Below are positions 22,666 through 30,324 of a stretch of 30,324 bases of DNA, one piece after another. This DNA comes from Streptomyces bicolor (lineage in GTDB: Bacteria; Actinomycetota; Actinomycetes; Streptomycetales; Streptomycetaceae). Every line of letters begins with the position of its first letter. Position 1 is the first letter of the stretch. The translations under genes were made by a program, and so were the position numbers. The notes under the pieces were generated by a model, which was not told the origin of the DNA, did no database searches, and was given only the letters and a program-made list of their open reading frames with translations. The DNA is taken from contig NZ_JOFS01000057.1 in NCBI RefSeq assembly GCF_000719285.1, positions 1-30,324 of the forward strand. The letters run 5' to 3'.

Positions 22666-24363
22666 ATGGCCGCCACCCCGCAGAAACCTGCCGCCGCGAC
22701 TCCCCGCCGCAAGGTGAGCCGTCACCGCGGTGAGGGTCAGTGGGCCGCGGGGCACTTCACCCCGCTCAACGGCAACGAGCAGTTCAAGAAGGACGACGAC
22801 GGTCTCAATGTGCGGACACGCATTGAGACGATCTACTCCAAGCGCGGCTTCGACTCCATCGACCCGAACGATCTGCGTGGCCGTATGCGCTGGTGGGGGC
22901 TGTACACCCAGCGCAAGCCCGGGATCGACGGCGGCAAGACCGCGATCCTGGAGCCGGAGGAGCTGGACGACTCCTACTTCATGCTGCGGGTGCGGATCGA
23001 CGGCGGCCGGCTGACCACGCAGCAGCTGCGCGTCATCGGCGAGATCTCGCAGGAGTTCGCGCGCGGCACCGCGGACATCACCGACCGGCAGAACGTCCAG
23101 TACCACTGGATCCGGATCGAGGACGTGCCCGAGATCTGGAACCGCCTGGAGGCCGTCGGCCTGTCCACCACCGAGGCCTGCGGTGACACGCCCCGTGTCG
23201 TCATCGGCTCGCCGGTCGCCGGGATCGCCGCGGACGAGATCATCGACGGCAGCCCGGCCATCGACGAGATCCAGCGCCGGATCATCGGCAACAAGGCGTT
23301 CTCCAACCTGCCCCGCAAATTCAAGTCCGCGATCTCGGGCTCGCCGCTGCTGGACGTGGCGCACGAGATCAACGACGTCGCCTTCGTCGGCGTGAACCAC
23401 CCCGAGCACGGCCCCGGCTTCGACCTGTGGGTCGGCGGCGGCCTGTCCACCAATCCCAAGATCGGCGTCCGGCTCGGCACCTGGGTGCCGCTGGACGAGG
23501 TCCCGGACGTCTACGAGGGCGTCATCTCGATCTTCCGCGACTACGGCTACCGGCGCCTTCGTACCCGTGCCCGTCTGAAGTTCCTGGTCGCCGACTGGGG
23601 CGCGGAGAAGTTCCGCCAGGTGCTGGAGGACGAGTACCTCAAGCGCAAGCTGGTCGACGGCCCCGCGCCGGCCCAGCCCGTGGAGCGCTGGCGGGACCAC
23701 GTCGGTGTGCACCGGCAGAAGGACGGCCGTTTCTACGTCGGCTTCGCACCGCGAGTCGGCCGCGTCGACGGCGCGACCCTGACGAAGATCGCCGAGCTGG
23801 CCGAAGCGCACGGCTCCGGGCGGGTCCGTACCACGGTCGAGCAGAAGATGATCATCCTCGATGTCGAGGAGGCACAGGTCGAGTCGCTGGCCGAGGCCCT
23901 GGAGGCCCTGGACCTGACCACCAAGCCCTCCCCCTTCCGGCGCGGCACCATGGCCTGCACCGGCATCGAGTACTGCAAGCTCGCCATCGTCGAGACCAAG
24001 GCCCGCGGCTCCCAGCTGATCGACGAGCTGGAGCGCCGGATCCCGGACTTCGACGAGCCGATCACCATCAACATCAACGGCTGCCCGAACGCCTGCGCCC
24101 GTATCCAGGTCGCGGACATCGGCCTCAAGGGCCAGCTGGTCCTCAACGACCAGGGCGAGCAGGTCGAGGGCTTCCAGGTGCACCTGGGCGGCGCGCTCGG
24201 CCTGGAGGCCGGTTTCGGCCGCAAGGTGCGTGGCCTGAAGGTCACCTCCGAGGAGCTGCCCGACTACGTCGAGCGCGTGCTGAAGCGGTTCCAGGACGAG
24301 CGCGAGGACGGCGAGCGGTTCGCCACCTGGGCCGCGCGCGCCTCCGAGGAGGCACTGTCGTGA
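22666..24363 (+). CDS. sirA: Ferredoxin-dependent assimilatory sulfite reductase
   Basis: A 565-residue enzyme reducing sulfite to sulfide with six electrons from ferredoxin, in the cytoplasm. It has the two-fold ferredoxin-like/haem repeats of the nitrite/sulfite reductase family. The cysteines for the 4Fe-4S/sirohaem centre are Cys431 and Cys437 (MACTGIEYCK) plus Cys473 and Cys477 (NGCPNACA). Tyr80 (WWGLYTQ) and Cys172 (EACGDTPRV) are 92 residues apart, like the covalently linked Tyr69-Cys161 of M. tuberculosis NirA/SirA, which supports sulfite rather than nitrite reductase. ATG 22666 has GAAGGA ten bases upstream; the earlier in-frame ATG 22606 lies in the leader region. It opens the cys-ssu operon. 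Confidence 0.93.
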   Translation: MAATPQKPAAATPRRKVSRHRGEGQWAAGHFTPLNGNEQFKKDDDGLNVRTRIETIYSKRGFDSIDPNDLRGRMRWWGLYTQRKPGIDGGKTAILEPEELDDSYFMLRVRIDGGRLTTQQLRVIGEISQEFARGTADITDRQNVQYHWIRIEDVPEIWNRLEAVGLSTTEACGDTPRVVIGSPVAGIAADEIIDGSPAIDEIQRRIIGNKAFSNLPRKFKSAISGSPLLDVAHEINDVAFVGVNHPEHGPGFDLWVGGGLSTNPKIGVRLGTWVPLDEVPDVYEGVISIFRDYGYRRLRTRARLKFLVADWGAEKFRQVLEDEYLKRKLVDGPAPAQPVERWRDHVGVHRQKDGRFYVGFAPRVGRVDGATLTKIAELAEAHGSGRVRTTVEQKMIILDVEEAQVESLAEALEALDLTTKPSPFRRGTMACTGIEYCKLAIVETKARGSQLIDELERRIPDFDEPITININGCPNACARIQVADIGLKGQLVLNDQGEQVEGFQVHLGGALGLEAGFGRKVRGLKVTSEELPDYVERVLKRFQDEREDGERFATWAARASEEALS

Positions 24364-24394
24364 GCGTCAGCGAACGACAGCGAAAGGAGGGGCC

Positions 24395-24583
24395 ATGAGC
24401 GAGCGGGCCGCCCCCTTCTACTGCCCGTACTGCGGCGACGAGGACCTCCGGCCCAGTGAGGCCTTGGAGGGCAGCCACGGCGCGTGGGAATGCGCGGCGT
24501 GCAACCGCGCATTCCAGTTGAAGTTCCTCGGGCTGCTCGCCCGGGGTCTTCAGCACAACGACGCAGGGGGAGACGAGATATGA
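24395..24583 (+). CDS. Small zinc-ribbon-like protein in the sulfur operon
   Basis: A 62-residue protein with two CxxC knuckles, Cys10/Cys13 in FYCPYCGDEDL and Cys33/Cys36 in WECAACNRAF, spaced as in a zinc ribbon. It is also faintly rubredoxin-like, but lacks the usual rubredoxin aromatic pattern. The ribosome site AAAGGAGGGG is almost ideal, implying strong expression. Its stop overlaps the cysH start as ATGA (24580-24583), so the two are translationally coupled. Position between the sulfite and APS reductase genes suggests a role in one of these reactions, as an electron carrier, chaperone or regulator; no function is established to my knowledge. I believe a similar gene sits here in S. 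coelicolor, from memory. Confidence 0.88.
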   Translation: MSERAAPFYCPYCGDEDLRPSEALEGSHGAWECAACNRAFQLKFLGLLARGLQHNDAGGDEI

Positions 24584-25290
24584 CCGCGATTCAGGAAGAG
24601 CGCACGACCGAGGATCTCAAGGCGCTCGCCGAGCAGGCGGGCCGTGATCTGGAGGACGCCTCCGCGCTGGAGATCCTCCAGTGGGCGGTCGCCACCTTCG
24701 GCAAGCGCTTCTGCGTGACCTCGTCGATGGAGGACGCGGTGGTCGCCCACCTCGCCTCCCGCGCCATGCCCGGCGTGGACGTCGTGTTCCTCGACACCGG
24801 CTACCACTTCGAGGAGACCATCGGCACCCGCGACGCGGTCGAGGCCGTGATGGACGTCAACGTCATCACCCTCACCCCGCGCCAGACGGTCGCCGAGCAG
24901 GACGCGCAGTACGGCCCCAAGCTGCACGACCGCGACCCCGACCTGTGCTGCAGGCTGCGCAAGGTCGAGCCGCTGGAGCGCGGGCTCAAGGGCTACGTGG
25001 CCTGGGCGACGGGCCTGCGCCGCGACGAGTCCCCGACCCGGTCCAACACCCCGGTCGTCGGCTGGGACGAGAAGCGGCAGAAGGTGAAGATCTCCCCGAT
25101 CGCCCGCTGGACCCAGGACGACGTGGACGCGTACGTCGCCGAGCACGGCGTCCTGACGAACCCTCTCCTGATGGACGGCTACGCGTCCGTCGGCTGCGCT
25201 CCCTGCACCCGCCGCGTCCTGGAGGGCGAGGACGCACGCGCCGGGCGCTGGGCGGGACGTGCCAAGACCGAGTGCGGGCTGCACGGCTGA
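24580..25290 (+). CDS. cysH: Assimilatory adenylyl-sulfate (APS) reductase, 4Fe-4S type
   Basis: A 236-residue cytoplasmic enzyme reducing adenylyl sulfate to sulfite using thioredoxin. The N-type ATP-pyrophosphatase fold shows SSMEDAVVAHLA, DVVFLDTGYHFEET and the conserved RRDESPTRSNTPVV. Cys123-Cys124 and Cys206/Cys209 (GCAPCTR) are the 4Fe-4S ligands, which mark the APS type rather than the cluster-free PAPS type. The catalytic cysteine is in the C-terminal KTECGLHG. ATG 24580 overlaps the stop of the zinc-ribbon gene. Because an APS kinase gene follows, APS is at a branch point between direct reduction and PAPS formation. Confidence 0.95.
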   Translation: MTAIQEERTTEDLKALAEQAGRDLEDASALEILQWAVATFGKRFCVTSSMEDAVVAHLASRAMPGVDVVFLDTGYHFEETIGTRDAVEAVMDVNVITLTPRQTVAEQDAQYGPKLHDRDPDLCCRLRKVEPLERGLKGYVAWATGLRRDESPTRSNTPVVGWDEKRQKVKISPIARWTQDDVDAYVAEHGVLTNPLLMDGYASVGCAPCTRRVLEGEDARAGRWAGRAKTECGLHG

Positions 25291-25292
25291 CC

Positions 25293-25862
25293 ATGACCGA
25301 TTCTTCTGCGAACCTGGAGAACCACGTGACGAGCGGAGCCACCGTCTGGCTCACGGGTCTGCCGAGCGCCGGCAAGACCACCATCGCCTACGAGCTGGCC
25401 GGCCGGCTGCGCGAGGAGGGCCACCGCGTCGAGGTGCTCGACGGCGACGAGATCCGCGAGTTCATCTCGGCGGGCCTCGGCTTCAGCCGCGAGGACCGGC
25501 ACACCAACGTGCAGCGCATCGGCTTCCTCGCCGAACTGCTCGCCCGAAACGGCGTCAAGGCGCTCGTCCCCGTGATCGCGCCCTACGCCGACAGCCGGGA
25601 CGCGGTGCGCAAGCGCCACCAGGAGAGCGGGGCGCCGTACCTGGAGATCCACGTGGCCACTCCGGTCGAGGTGTGCTCCGTACGCGATGTGAAGGGTCTG
25701 TACGCCAAGCAGGCCGCGGGCGAGCTGACGGGTCTGACCGGGGTCGACGACCCGTACGAGACACCCGAGTCGCCCGATCTGCGCATCGAGTCCCAGAACC
25801 AGACCGTGCAGGAGTCCGCGGCGTCCGTGTACGCCCTGCTCAGCGAAAGGGGTTTGGCATGA
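25293..25862 (+). CDS. cysC: Adenylyl-sulfate kinase
   Basis: Up to 189 residues. It phosphorylates APS to PAPS. The P-loop GLPSAGKTT (residues 22-30), VLDGDEIRE with the DGD motif, GFSREDRHTNVQRIGFLAELLARNG and the lid segment VKGLYAKQAAGELTGLTGVDDPYE are all as in CysC. ATG 25293 is two bases after the cysH stop, favouring coupling. GTG 25326 has GGAG six bases upstream and gives a 178-residue protein starting MTSGATVWL, an equally likely start. The stop overlaps the cysD start in ATGA at 25859-25862. With an APS-type CysH, its PAPS may go to sulfotransferases rather than to reduction. Confidence 0.94.
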   Translation: MTDSSANLENHVTSGATVWLTGLPSAGKTTIAYELAGRLREEGHRVEVLDGDEIREFISAGLGFSREDRHTNVQRIGFLAELLARNGVKALVPVIAPYADSRDAVRKRHQESGAPYLEIHVATPVEVCSVRDVKGLYAKQAAGELTGLTGVDDPYETPESPDLRIESQNQTVQESAASVYALLSERGLA

Positions 25863-26797
25863 CGGCGACCGTCGCCACAGTGGAGGAGGGTACGGACTCC
25901 CCGTACGCCCTCTCGCACCTGGACGCGCTGGAGTCCGAGGCGGTGCACATCTTCCGTGAGGTGGCGGGTGAGTTCGAGCGGCCGGTGATCCTGTTCTCCG
26001 GCGGCAAGGACTCCATCGTCATGCTGCACCTCGCCCTGAAGGCGTTCGCCCCGGCGGCGATCCCCTTCTCGCTGCTGCACGTCGACACCGGGCACAACTT
26101 CCCCGAGGTCATCGAGTACCGGGACCGCACGGTCGAGAAGCACAGCCTGCGGCTGCACGTCGCGTCGGTGCAGGACTACATCGACCGCGGGGTGCTCAAG
26201 GAGCGCCCGGACGGCACCCGTAACCCGCTGCAGACCGTGCCGCTGACCGAGAAGATCCAGAGCGAGAAGTTCGACGCGGTCTTCGGCGGTGGACGCCGGG
26301 ACGAGGAGAAGGCGCGCGCCAAGGAGCGGGTCTTCTCGCTGCGCGACGAGTTCTCGCAGTGGGACCCGCGCCGGCAGCGGCCCGAGCTGTGGAACCTGTA
26401 CAACGGCCGCCACGCGCCCGGCGAGCACGTCCGCGTGTTCCCGCTGTCCAACTGGACCGAACTGGACGTCTGGCAGTACATCGCCCGTGAGGGCATCGAG
26501 CTGCCGGAGATCTACTTCGCGCACGAGCGCGAGGTGTTCAAGCGCGGCGGCATGTGGCTGACCGCCGGCGAGTGGGGCGGGCCAAAGGACGGCGAGACGG
26601 TCGAGAAGCGGCTCGTGCGCTACCGGACCGTGGGCGACATGTCCTGCACCGGTGCCGTCGACTCGGACGCCGAGACGCTGGAGCAGGTCATCACCGAGAT
26701 CGCCGCCTCCCGGCTCACCGAGCGCGGCGCCACCCGCGCCGACGACAAGCTCTCCGAGGCCGCGATGGAAGACCGTAAGCGCGAGGGGTACTTCTAA
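25859..26797 (+). CDS. cysD: Sulfate adenylyltransferase subunit 2
   Basis: A 312-residue subunit which adenylates sulfate to APS with ATP; CysN's GTPase drives the reaction. The PP-loop SGGKDS is at residues 47-52, followed by HVDTGHNFPEVIEYRD and AVFGGGRRDEEKARAKERVFS, all hallmark CysD blocks, then PLSNWTELDVWQYIAREGIELP and the C-terminal RKREGYF. The ATG overlaps the cysC stop by the ATGA arrangement. CysN follows two bases after its stop, so the heterodimer partners are co-translated. Confidence 0.96.
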   Translation: MTATVATVEEGTDSPYALSHLDALESEAVHIFREVAGEFERPVILFSGGKDSIVMLHLALKAFAPAAIPFSLLHVDTGHNFPEVIEYRDRTVEKHSLRLHVASVQDYIDRGVLKERPDGTRNPLQTVPLTEKIQSEKFDAVFGGGRRDEEKARAKERVFSLRDEFSQWDPRRQRPELWNLYNGRHAPGEHVRVFPLSNWTELDVWQYIAREGIELPEIYFAHEREVFKRGGMWLTAGEWGGPKDGETVEKRLVRYRTVGDMSCTGAVDSDAETLEQVITEIAASRLTERGATRADDKLSEAAMEDRKREGYF

Positions 26798-26799
26798 GC

Positions 26800-28134
26800 A
26801 TGAGCACGACGACGACCGAGGAGCTCTCGGCCACCACCCTGCTGCGGTTCGCCACCGCGGGCTCCGTCGACGACGGCAAGTCCACCCTCGTCGGCCGGCT
26901 GCTGCACGACTCCAAGTCGATCCTCACCGACCAGTTGGAGGCCGTGGAGCGCGCCTCGGCCTCACGCGGGCAGGACGCCCCCGACCTCGCGCTGCTCACC
27001 GACGGTCTGCGCGCCGAGCGGGAGCAGGGCATCACGATCGACGTGGCGTACCGTTACTTCGCCACGCCCCGGCGCCGGTTCATCCTGGCCGACACTCCGG
27101 GCCATGTGCAGTACACCCGCAACATGGTCACCGGCGCGTCGACGGCCGAGCTGACGGTGATCCTGGTCGACGCCCGCAACGGCGTCGTGGAGCAGACCCG
27201 CCGGCACGCCGCGATCGCCGCGCTGCTGCGTGTCCCCCACGTGGTGCTGGCGGTGAACAAGATGGACCTGGTCGACTACCAGGAGTCCGTCTTCGCGGCG
27301 ATCGCCGAGGAGTTCACGGCGTACGCCACCGAGCTGGGCGTCCCCGAGGTCACCGCGATCCCGATCTCGGCGCTCGCCGGGGACAACGTCGTGGAGCCGT
27401 CCGCGACCATGGACTGGTACGGCGGCCCGACCGTCCTGGAGCACCTGGAGACGGTCCCGGTCAGCCACGACCTGCGGCACTGCCACGCGCGCCTCCCCGT
27501 GCAGTACGTGATCCGGCCGCAGACCGCCGAGCACCCGGACTACCGGGGCTACGCCGGTCAGATCGCCGCCGGTTCCTTCCGCGTCGGCGAGTCGGTGACC
27601 GTGCTGCCGTCGGGCCGCACGTCGAAGATCTCCGGCATCGATCTGCTGGGCGAGCCGGTCGACATCGCGTGGACCACCCAGTCGGTGACCGTCCTGCTGG
27701 AGGACGACATCGACATCTCGCGCGGCGATCTGATCGTGCCGACCAAGGACGCGCCCGCGACCACGCAGGACATCGAGGCCACGGTCTGCCATGTCGCCGA
27801 CCAGCCGCTGACCGTCAACCACCGTGTGCTGCTCAAGCACGGCACCCGCACGGTCAAGGCGATCGTCAAGGACATCCCGTCCCGGCTCACGCTCGACGAC
27901 CTGTCCCTGCACCCGCACCCGGGACAGCTCGTCGCCAACGACATCGGCCGGGTGAAGATCCGTACCGCCGAGCCGCTGCCGGTCGACTCCTACGCCGACT
28001 CGCGCCGCACCGGCTCCTTCATCCTGATCGACCCCAGCGACGGCACCACGCTCACCGCGGGCATGGTCGGCGAGTCGTTCGCCTCGCCTGAGCCGGTCAA
28101 GGACGAGGCCGAGGACGACGGGTGGGACTTCTGA
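26800..28134 (+). CDS. cysN: Sulfate adenylyltransferase GTPase subunit 1
   Basis: A 444-residue elongation-factor-like GTPase. GTP motifs are G1 GSVDDGKST (21-29), G3 DTPGH from Asp98, G4 NKMD from Asn153 and a G5-like ISALAGDN. The switch region EREQGITIDVAYRYFATPRR is typical. Beta-barrel domains 2 and 3 occupy about 225-430. The C-terminus has no APS kinase domain: the kinase is the separate cysC gene, unlike mycobacterial CysNC fusions. The start follows the cysD stop by two bases. Confidence 0.96.
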   Translation: MSTTTTEELSATTLLRFATAGSVDDGKSTLVGRLLHDSKSILTDQLEAVERASASRGQDAPDLALLTDGLRAEREQGITIDVAYRYFATPRRRFILADTPGHVQYTRNMVTGASTAELTVILVDARNGVVEQTRRHAAIAALLRVPHVVLAVNKMDLVDYQESVFAAIAEEFTAYATELGVPEVTAIPISALAGDNVVEPSATMDWYGGPTVLEHLETVPVSHDLRHCHARLPVQYVIRPQTAEHPDYRGYAGQIAAGSFRVGESVTVLPSGRTSKISGIDLLGEPVDIAWTTQSVTVLLEDDIDISRGDLIVPTKDAPATTQDIEATVCHVADQPLTVNHRVLLKHGTRTVKAIVKDIPSRLTLDDLSLHPHPGQLVANDIGRVKIRTAEPLPVDSYADSRRTGSFILIDPSDGTTLTAGMVGESFASPEPVKDEAEDDGWDF

Positions 28135-28135
28135 G

Positions 28136-28342
28136 ATGAGGGTCCTCGACTACTACTCCACGTTCGCGAAGGAGGGCGGTCGCGTCGGCAGCGGCGCCCT
28201 TGGCAGCGGGCAGGGCGGAGTGTCGCGATGTGTGCGCTGACCCGCGTGCACCACATGCGCGCCGTTCCGCACGAACCTGCCGATTCCCCGGCCACGACCT
28301 GACACGGGCGTGAGCGCCGGGCCACCGAGAGGAACACCTCCC
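28136..28342 (+). other. cysN-ssuA leader region with two small open frames
   Basis: The 208-base gap contains no known gene. An ATG at 28136 opens a 34-codon frame ending at 28240 with a Cys codon three codons before its stop. A second frame starts at 28228 (listed separately). GGCG-TGAG-CGCC near 28307 can form a small stem just before the ssuA ribosome site. The region may hold a separate control point for sulfonate uptake. Confidence 0.35.
28228..28302 (+). CDS. Possible 24-aa leader peptide before ssuA
   Basis: A short frame begins MCALTRVHHMR and ends at a TGA at 28300-28302. GCGGAG lies seven bases before its ATG, a good ribosome site. The second codon is Cys, written TGT as in the other leader peptide, while TGC is usual in this region. 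It ends 40 bases before the ssuA start. No RRHVDL core is present, so family membership cannot be claimed. It may be a cysteine-sensing upstream frame or chance. Confidence 0.35.
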   Translation: MCALTRVHHMRAVPHEPADSPATT

Positions 28343-29446
28343 GTGCCTGCCACCCCCGCCCTGCGACGGACGTTCGCCGTCCTGGCCGCGCTGCCGCTGC
28401 TGGCCCTCGCGGCCTGCGGCTACGGCTCGCAGGCCAAGGAGAACACCGAGCAGGCCATCGCGGGCGCGGCCAAGGTGGACGGCCTGGACTCGGTGCGGAT
28501 CGGCTACTTCGGGAACCTCACCCACGCCACCGCGCTGGTCGGCCGGCACGAGGGGCTGTTCCAGAAGGAGCTGGGCGGGACGACGGCGGAGTACGCCACG
28601 TTCAACGCCGGCCCCTCGGAGATCGAGGCGCTGAACTCCGGCTCCCTCGACATCGGCTGGATCGGGCCCTCCCCCGCCGTCAACGGCTACATCAAGTCGA
28701 ACGGCACGAACCTGCGGATCATCTCCGGTTCGGCGTCCGGGGGCGTGAAGCTCGTCGTCGACCCCGAGAAGATCAAGTCCCTGAAGGACGTCAAGGGCAA
28801 GAAGATCGCCACGCCGCAGCTCGGCAACACCCAGGACGTGGCGTTCCTCAACTGGATCTCCGAGCAGGGCTGGCAGGTCGACGCGGAGAGCGGCCAGGGC
28901 GACGTCTCGGTCGTCCGCACCGACAACAAGGTGATGCCGGACGCCTACAGGTCGGGCTCGATCGACGGCGCCTGGGTACCCGAGCCGACCGCGTCCAAGC
29001 TGGTCGCCGAAGGCGCGAAGGTGATGCTGGACGAGGCCGACCTGTGGCCGGACAAGAAGTTCGTGATCACGAACGTCGTCGTGTCGCAGAGCTTCCTGGA
29101 GAAGCACCCGCGGGCCGTGGAGGCCGTGCTGCGCGCCTCGGTGAAGACCAACAAGTGGATCAACGAGAACCCGGAGCGCGCCAAGGCCGCGGCGAACGCC
29201 CGGTTGGCGGCCGACACCGGCAAGGCGCTGCCGGCCGATGTGCTCGACCCGGCGTGGCAGTCGATCCGGGTCACCGACGACCCCCTGGCGGCCACGCTCG
29301 GCACCGAGGCCGAGCACGCGGTCAAGGCGGGGCTGCTGGAGAAGCCCGATCTGACCGGCATCTACGACCTGACCCCGCTGAACAAGGTCCTCAAGGCCGA
29401 GGGCGAAGCCGAGGTCGACGACGCCGGTCTCGGCGTGAAGTCGTGA
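28343..29446 (+). CDS. ssuA: Sulfonate ABC transporter substrate-binding lipoprotein
   Basis: A 367-residue binding protein of the SsuA/NitT/TauT group for aliphatic sulfonates. Residues 1-26 or so form the lipoprotein signal, with the hydrophobic run TFAVLAALPLLALAAC ending in the lipidated Cys. The mature part shows VRIGYFGNLTHATALVGRHEGLFQKELG, FNAGPSEIEALNSGSLDIGWIGPSPAVNGY and KDVKGKKIATPQLGNTQDVAFLNWI, diagnostic for this family. GTG 28343 is chosen because GAGAGGA lies about ten bases ahead; GTG 28310 has no ribosome site and would add a proline-rich leader to the signal. The 200-base space after cysN allows its own regulation. Confidence 0.92.
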   Translation: MPATPALRRTFAVLAALPLLALAACGYGSQAKENTEQAIAGAAKVDGLDSVRIGYFGNLTHATALVGRHEGLFQKELGGTTAEYATFNAGPSEIEALNSGSLDIGWIGPSPAVNGYIKSNGTNLRIISGSASGGVKLVVDPEKIKSLKDVKGKKIATPQLGNTQDVAFLNWISEQGWQVDAESGQGDVSVVRTDNKVMPDAYRSGSIDGAWVPEPTASKLVAEGAKVMLDEADLWPDKKFVITNVVVSQSFLEKHPRAVEAVLRASVKTNKWINENPERAKAAANARLAADTGKALPADVLDPAWQSIRVTDDPLAATLGTEAEHAVKAGLLEKPDLTGIYDLTPLNKVLKAEGEAEVDDAGLGVKS

Positions 29447-29487
29447 GCAAGGCACTGATCCCGATGAGTTCCCAGGAGGTGACGACC

Positions 29488-30276
29488 ATGGCAACCGCCC
29501 TCGCCAAGGCCGCGGACACGGACGCGTCCGTGGAGCACGCCGCGCGCATCGAGCACGTCTCGAAGTCCTTCGCCGGCCCGGCCGGGCAGCAACTCGTCCT
29601 CGACGACATCACGCTCGATGTCGCTCCGGGCGAGTTCGTCACCCTCCTCGGGGCGTCCGGCTGCGGCAAGTCGACGCTGCTGAACCTGGTGGCAGGGCTG
29701 GACAGGCCCAGCGCGGGCAGCATCACGACCGACGGCCGCCCGGCGCTGATGTTCCAGGAGCACGCCCTCTTCCCGTGGCTGACCGCGGGCAAGAACATCG
29801 AACTCGCCCTGAAGCTCAGGGGTGTACCGAAGGCGGAGCGGCGCGACCGCGCGGAGGAACTCCTCGAACTCGTCCGGCTGAAGGGCGCGTACGGCAAGCG
29901 GGTGCACGAGCTGTCGGGCGGTATGCGCCAGCGCGTCGCCCTGGCACGGGCGCTCGCCCAGGACAGCAAGCTGCTGCTGATGGACGAGCCGTTCGCCGCG
30001 CTGGACGCCATCACGCGGGACGTCCTGCACGACGAACTGACCCGCATCTGGCGCGAGACGCAGCTGTCCGTCCTGTTCGTCACGCACAACGTGCGCGAGG
30101 CGGTGCGGCTGGCCCAGCGCGTCGTCCTGCTGTCCTCCCGCCCGGGCCGGGTCGCGCGGCAGTGGACGGTCGGCATCCCGCAGCCGCGCCGCATCGAGGA
30201 CGCCGATGTGGCGGAGCTGTCCCGGGAGATCACCGAAGAACTGCGTGGGGAGATCCGCCGCCATGGCCAGCACTGA
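29488..30276 (+). CDS. ssuB: Sulfonate ABC transporter ATP-binding protein
   Basis: A 262-residue ATPase that energises sulfonate uptake. Walker A is GASGCGKST (55-63), the Q-loop LMFQEHALFPWLT, the signature LSGGM (142-146) and Walker B LLLMDEP (162-168), followed by the D-loop FAALDA and switch histidine in VTHNVREAV. ATG 29488 has the near-perfect ribosome site AGGAGGTGA (29474-29482). The in-frame GTG 29443, which overlaps the ssuA stop as GTGA, and ATG 29464 are less likely. It overlaps the following permease gene by 14 bases. Confidence 0.94.
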   Translation: MATALAKAADTDASVEHAARIEHVSKSFAGPAGQQLVLDDITLDVAPGEFVTLLGASGCGKSTLLNLVAGLDRPSAGSITTDGRPALMFQEHALFPWLTAGKNIELALKLRGVPKAERRDRAEELLELVRLKGAYGKRVHELSGGMRQRVALARALAQDSKLLLMDEPFAALDAITRDVLHDELTRIWRETQLSVLFVTHNVREAVRLAQRVVLLSSRPGRVARQWTVGIPQPRRIEDADVAELSREITEELRGEIRRHGQH

Positions 30277-30324
30277 CACGACACCCGCCAAGGACGGCAA
30301 CGACCTCGCCGGACTCGAAGCCGG
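30263..30324 (+). CDS. ssuC: Sulfonate ABC transporter permease, N-terminus only (partial)
   Basis: ATG 30263 opens a frame that runs off the window end. It reads MASTDTTPAKDGNDLAGLEA, a polar cytoplasmic start. GGGGAG lies 14 bases before and the gene overlaps ssuB by 14 bases. The SsuC identity rests on position after ssuA and ssuB, since no membrane segment is in view. Confidence 0.6.
   Translation, partial: MASTDTTPAKDGNDLAGLEA

Noticed and set aside
22660..24183. Minus-strand frame of about 500 codons opposite the sulfite reductase gene
   Set aside because: Antisense shadow of an enzyme with all cofactor cysteines; no recognisable domain.
1..30324. CRISPR array, tRNA, rRNA, integrase or phage genes
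   Set aside because: No regularly spaced repeats, no cloverleaf-like sequence, and no integrase, transposase or phage protein was seen.

Overview
The window is high-GC actinobacterial DNA, almost certainly Streptomyces. Codon third positions are strongly G/C, starts are often GTG and once probably TTG, lipoproteins carry LAAC-type lipoboxes, LacI/AraC/VOC genes are abundant, and many promoters look leaderless. It is ordinary chromosome: no phage, integrase, tRNA, rRNA or CRISPR array was seen. The only mobile-looking items are two short dispersed repeats.

Region 1 (about 0.3-7.8 kb) is a sugar-uptake cassette. It runs LacI repressor, lipoprotein sugar-binding protein, two permeases and a GH43 beta-xylosidase-like hydrolase, then a second LacI repressor. 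There is no ATPase gene, so the importer probably borrows a shared ATPase such as MsiK. Palindromes and a shared CGGTTTCC motif mark likely operators in front of both repressors and the transport operon.

Region 2 (7.9-18.5 kb) is a mixed set of small transcription units: SAM methyltransferase, Tat-exported ferritin-like protein (VioB-type domain), ThuA-like protein, two VOC proteins, two AraC regulators, NmrA-type reductase, YihY/BrkB membrane protein and an AidB-type acyl-CoA dehydrogenase. Seven of these genes have a -10-like hexamer 6-8 bases before the start codon, the layout of leaderless transcripts. A 170-bp segment with terminal inverted repeats (10440-10609) and a repeat present twice (about 13222 and 18518) lie between them.

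Region 3 (18.9-22.4 kb) has a GAF-domain regulator behind an array of TTGCAA-type sites, a secreted protein of unknown function and a GNAT acetyltransferase, closed by a 14-bp perfect terminator stem.

Region 4 (22.4 kb to the end) is an assimilatory sulfur operon: 27-aa leader peptide, ferredoxin-sulfite reductase, 62-aa zinc-ribbon protein, cysH, cysC, cysD, cysN, then ssuA, ssuB and the start of ssuC. CysDN activate sulfate to APS, CysC phosphorylates APS, CysH reduces it to sulfite, SirA reduces sulfite to sulfide, and SsuABC imports organosulfonates. The leader peptide, with one Cys codon just before a hairpin that contains its own stop codon, suggests cysteine-responsive control. This is the most interesting feature of the window.
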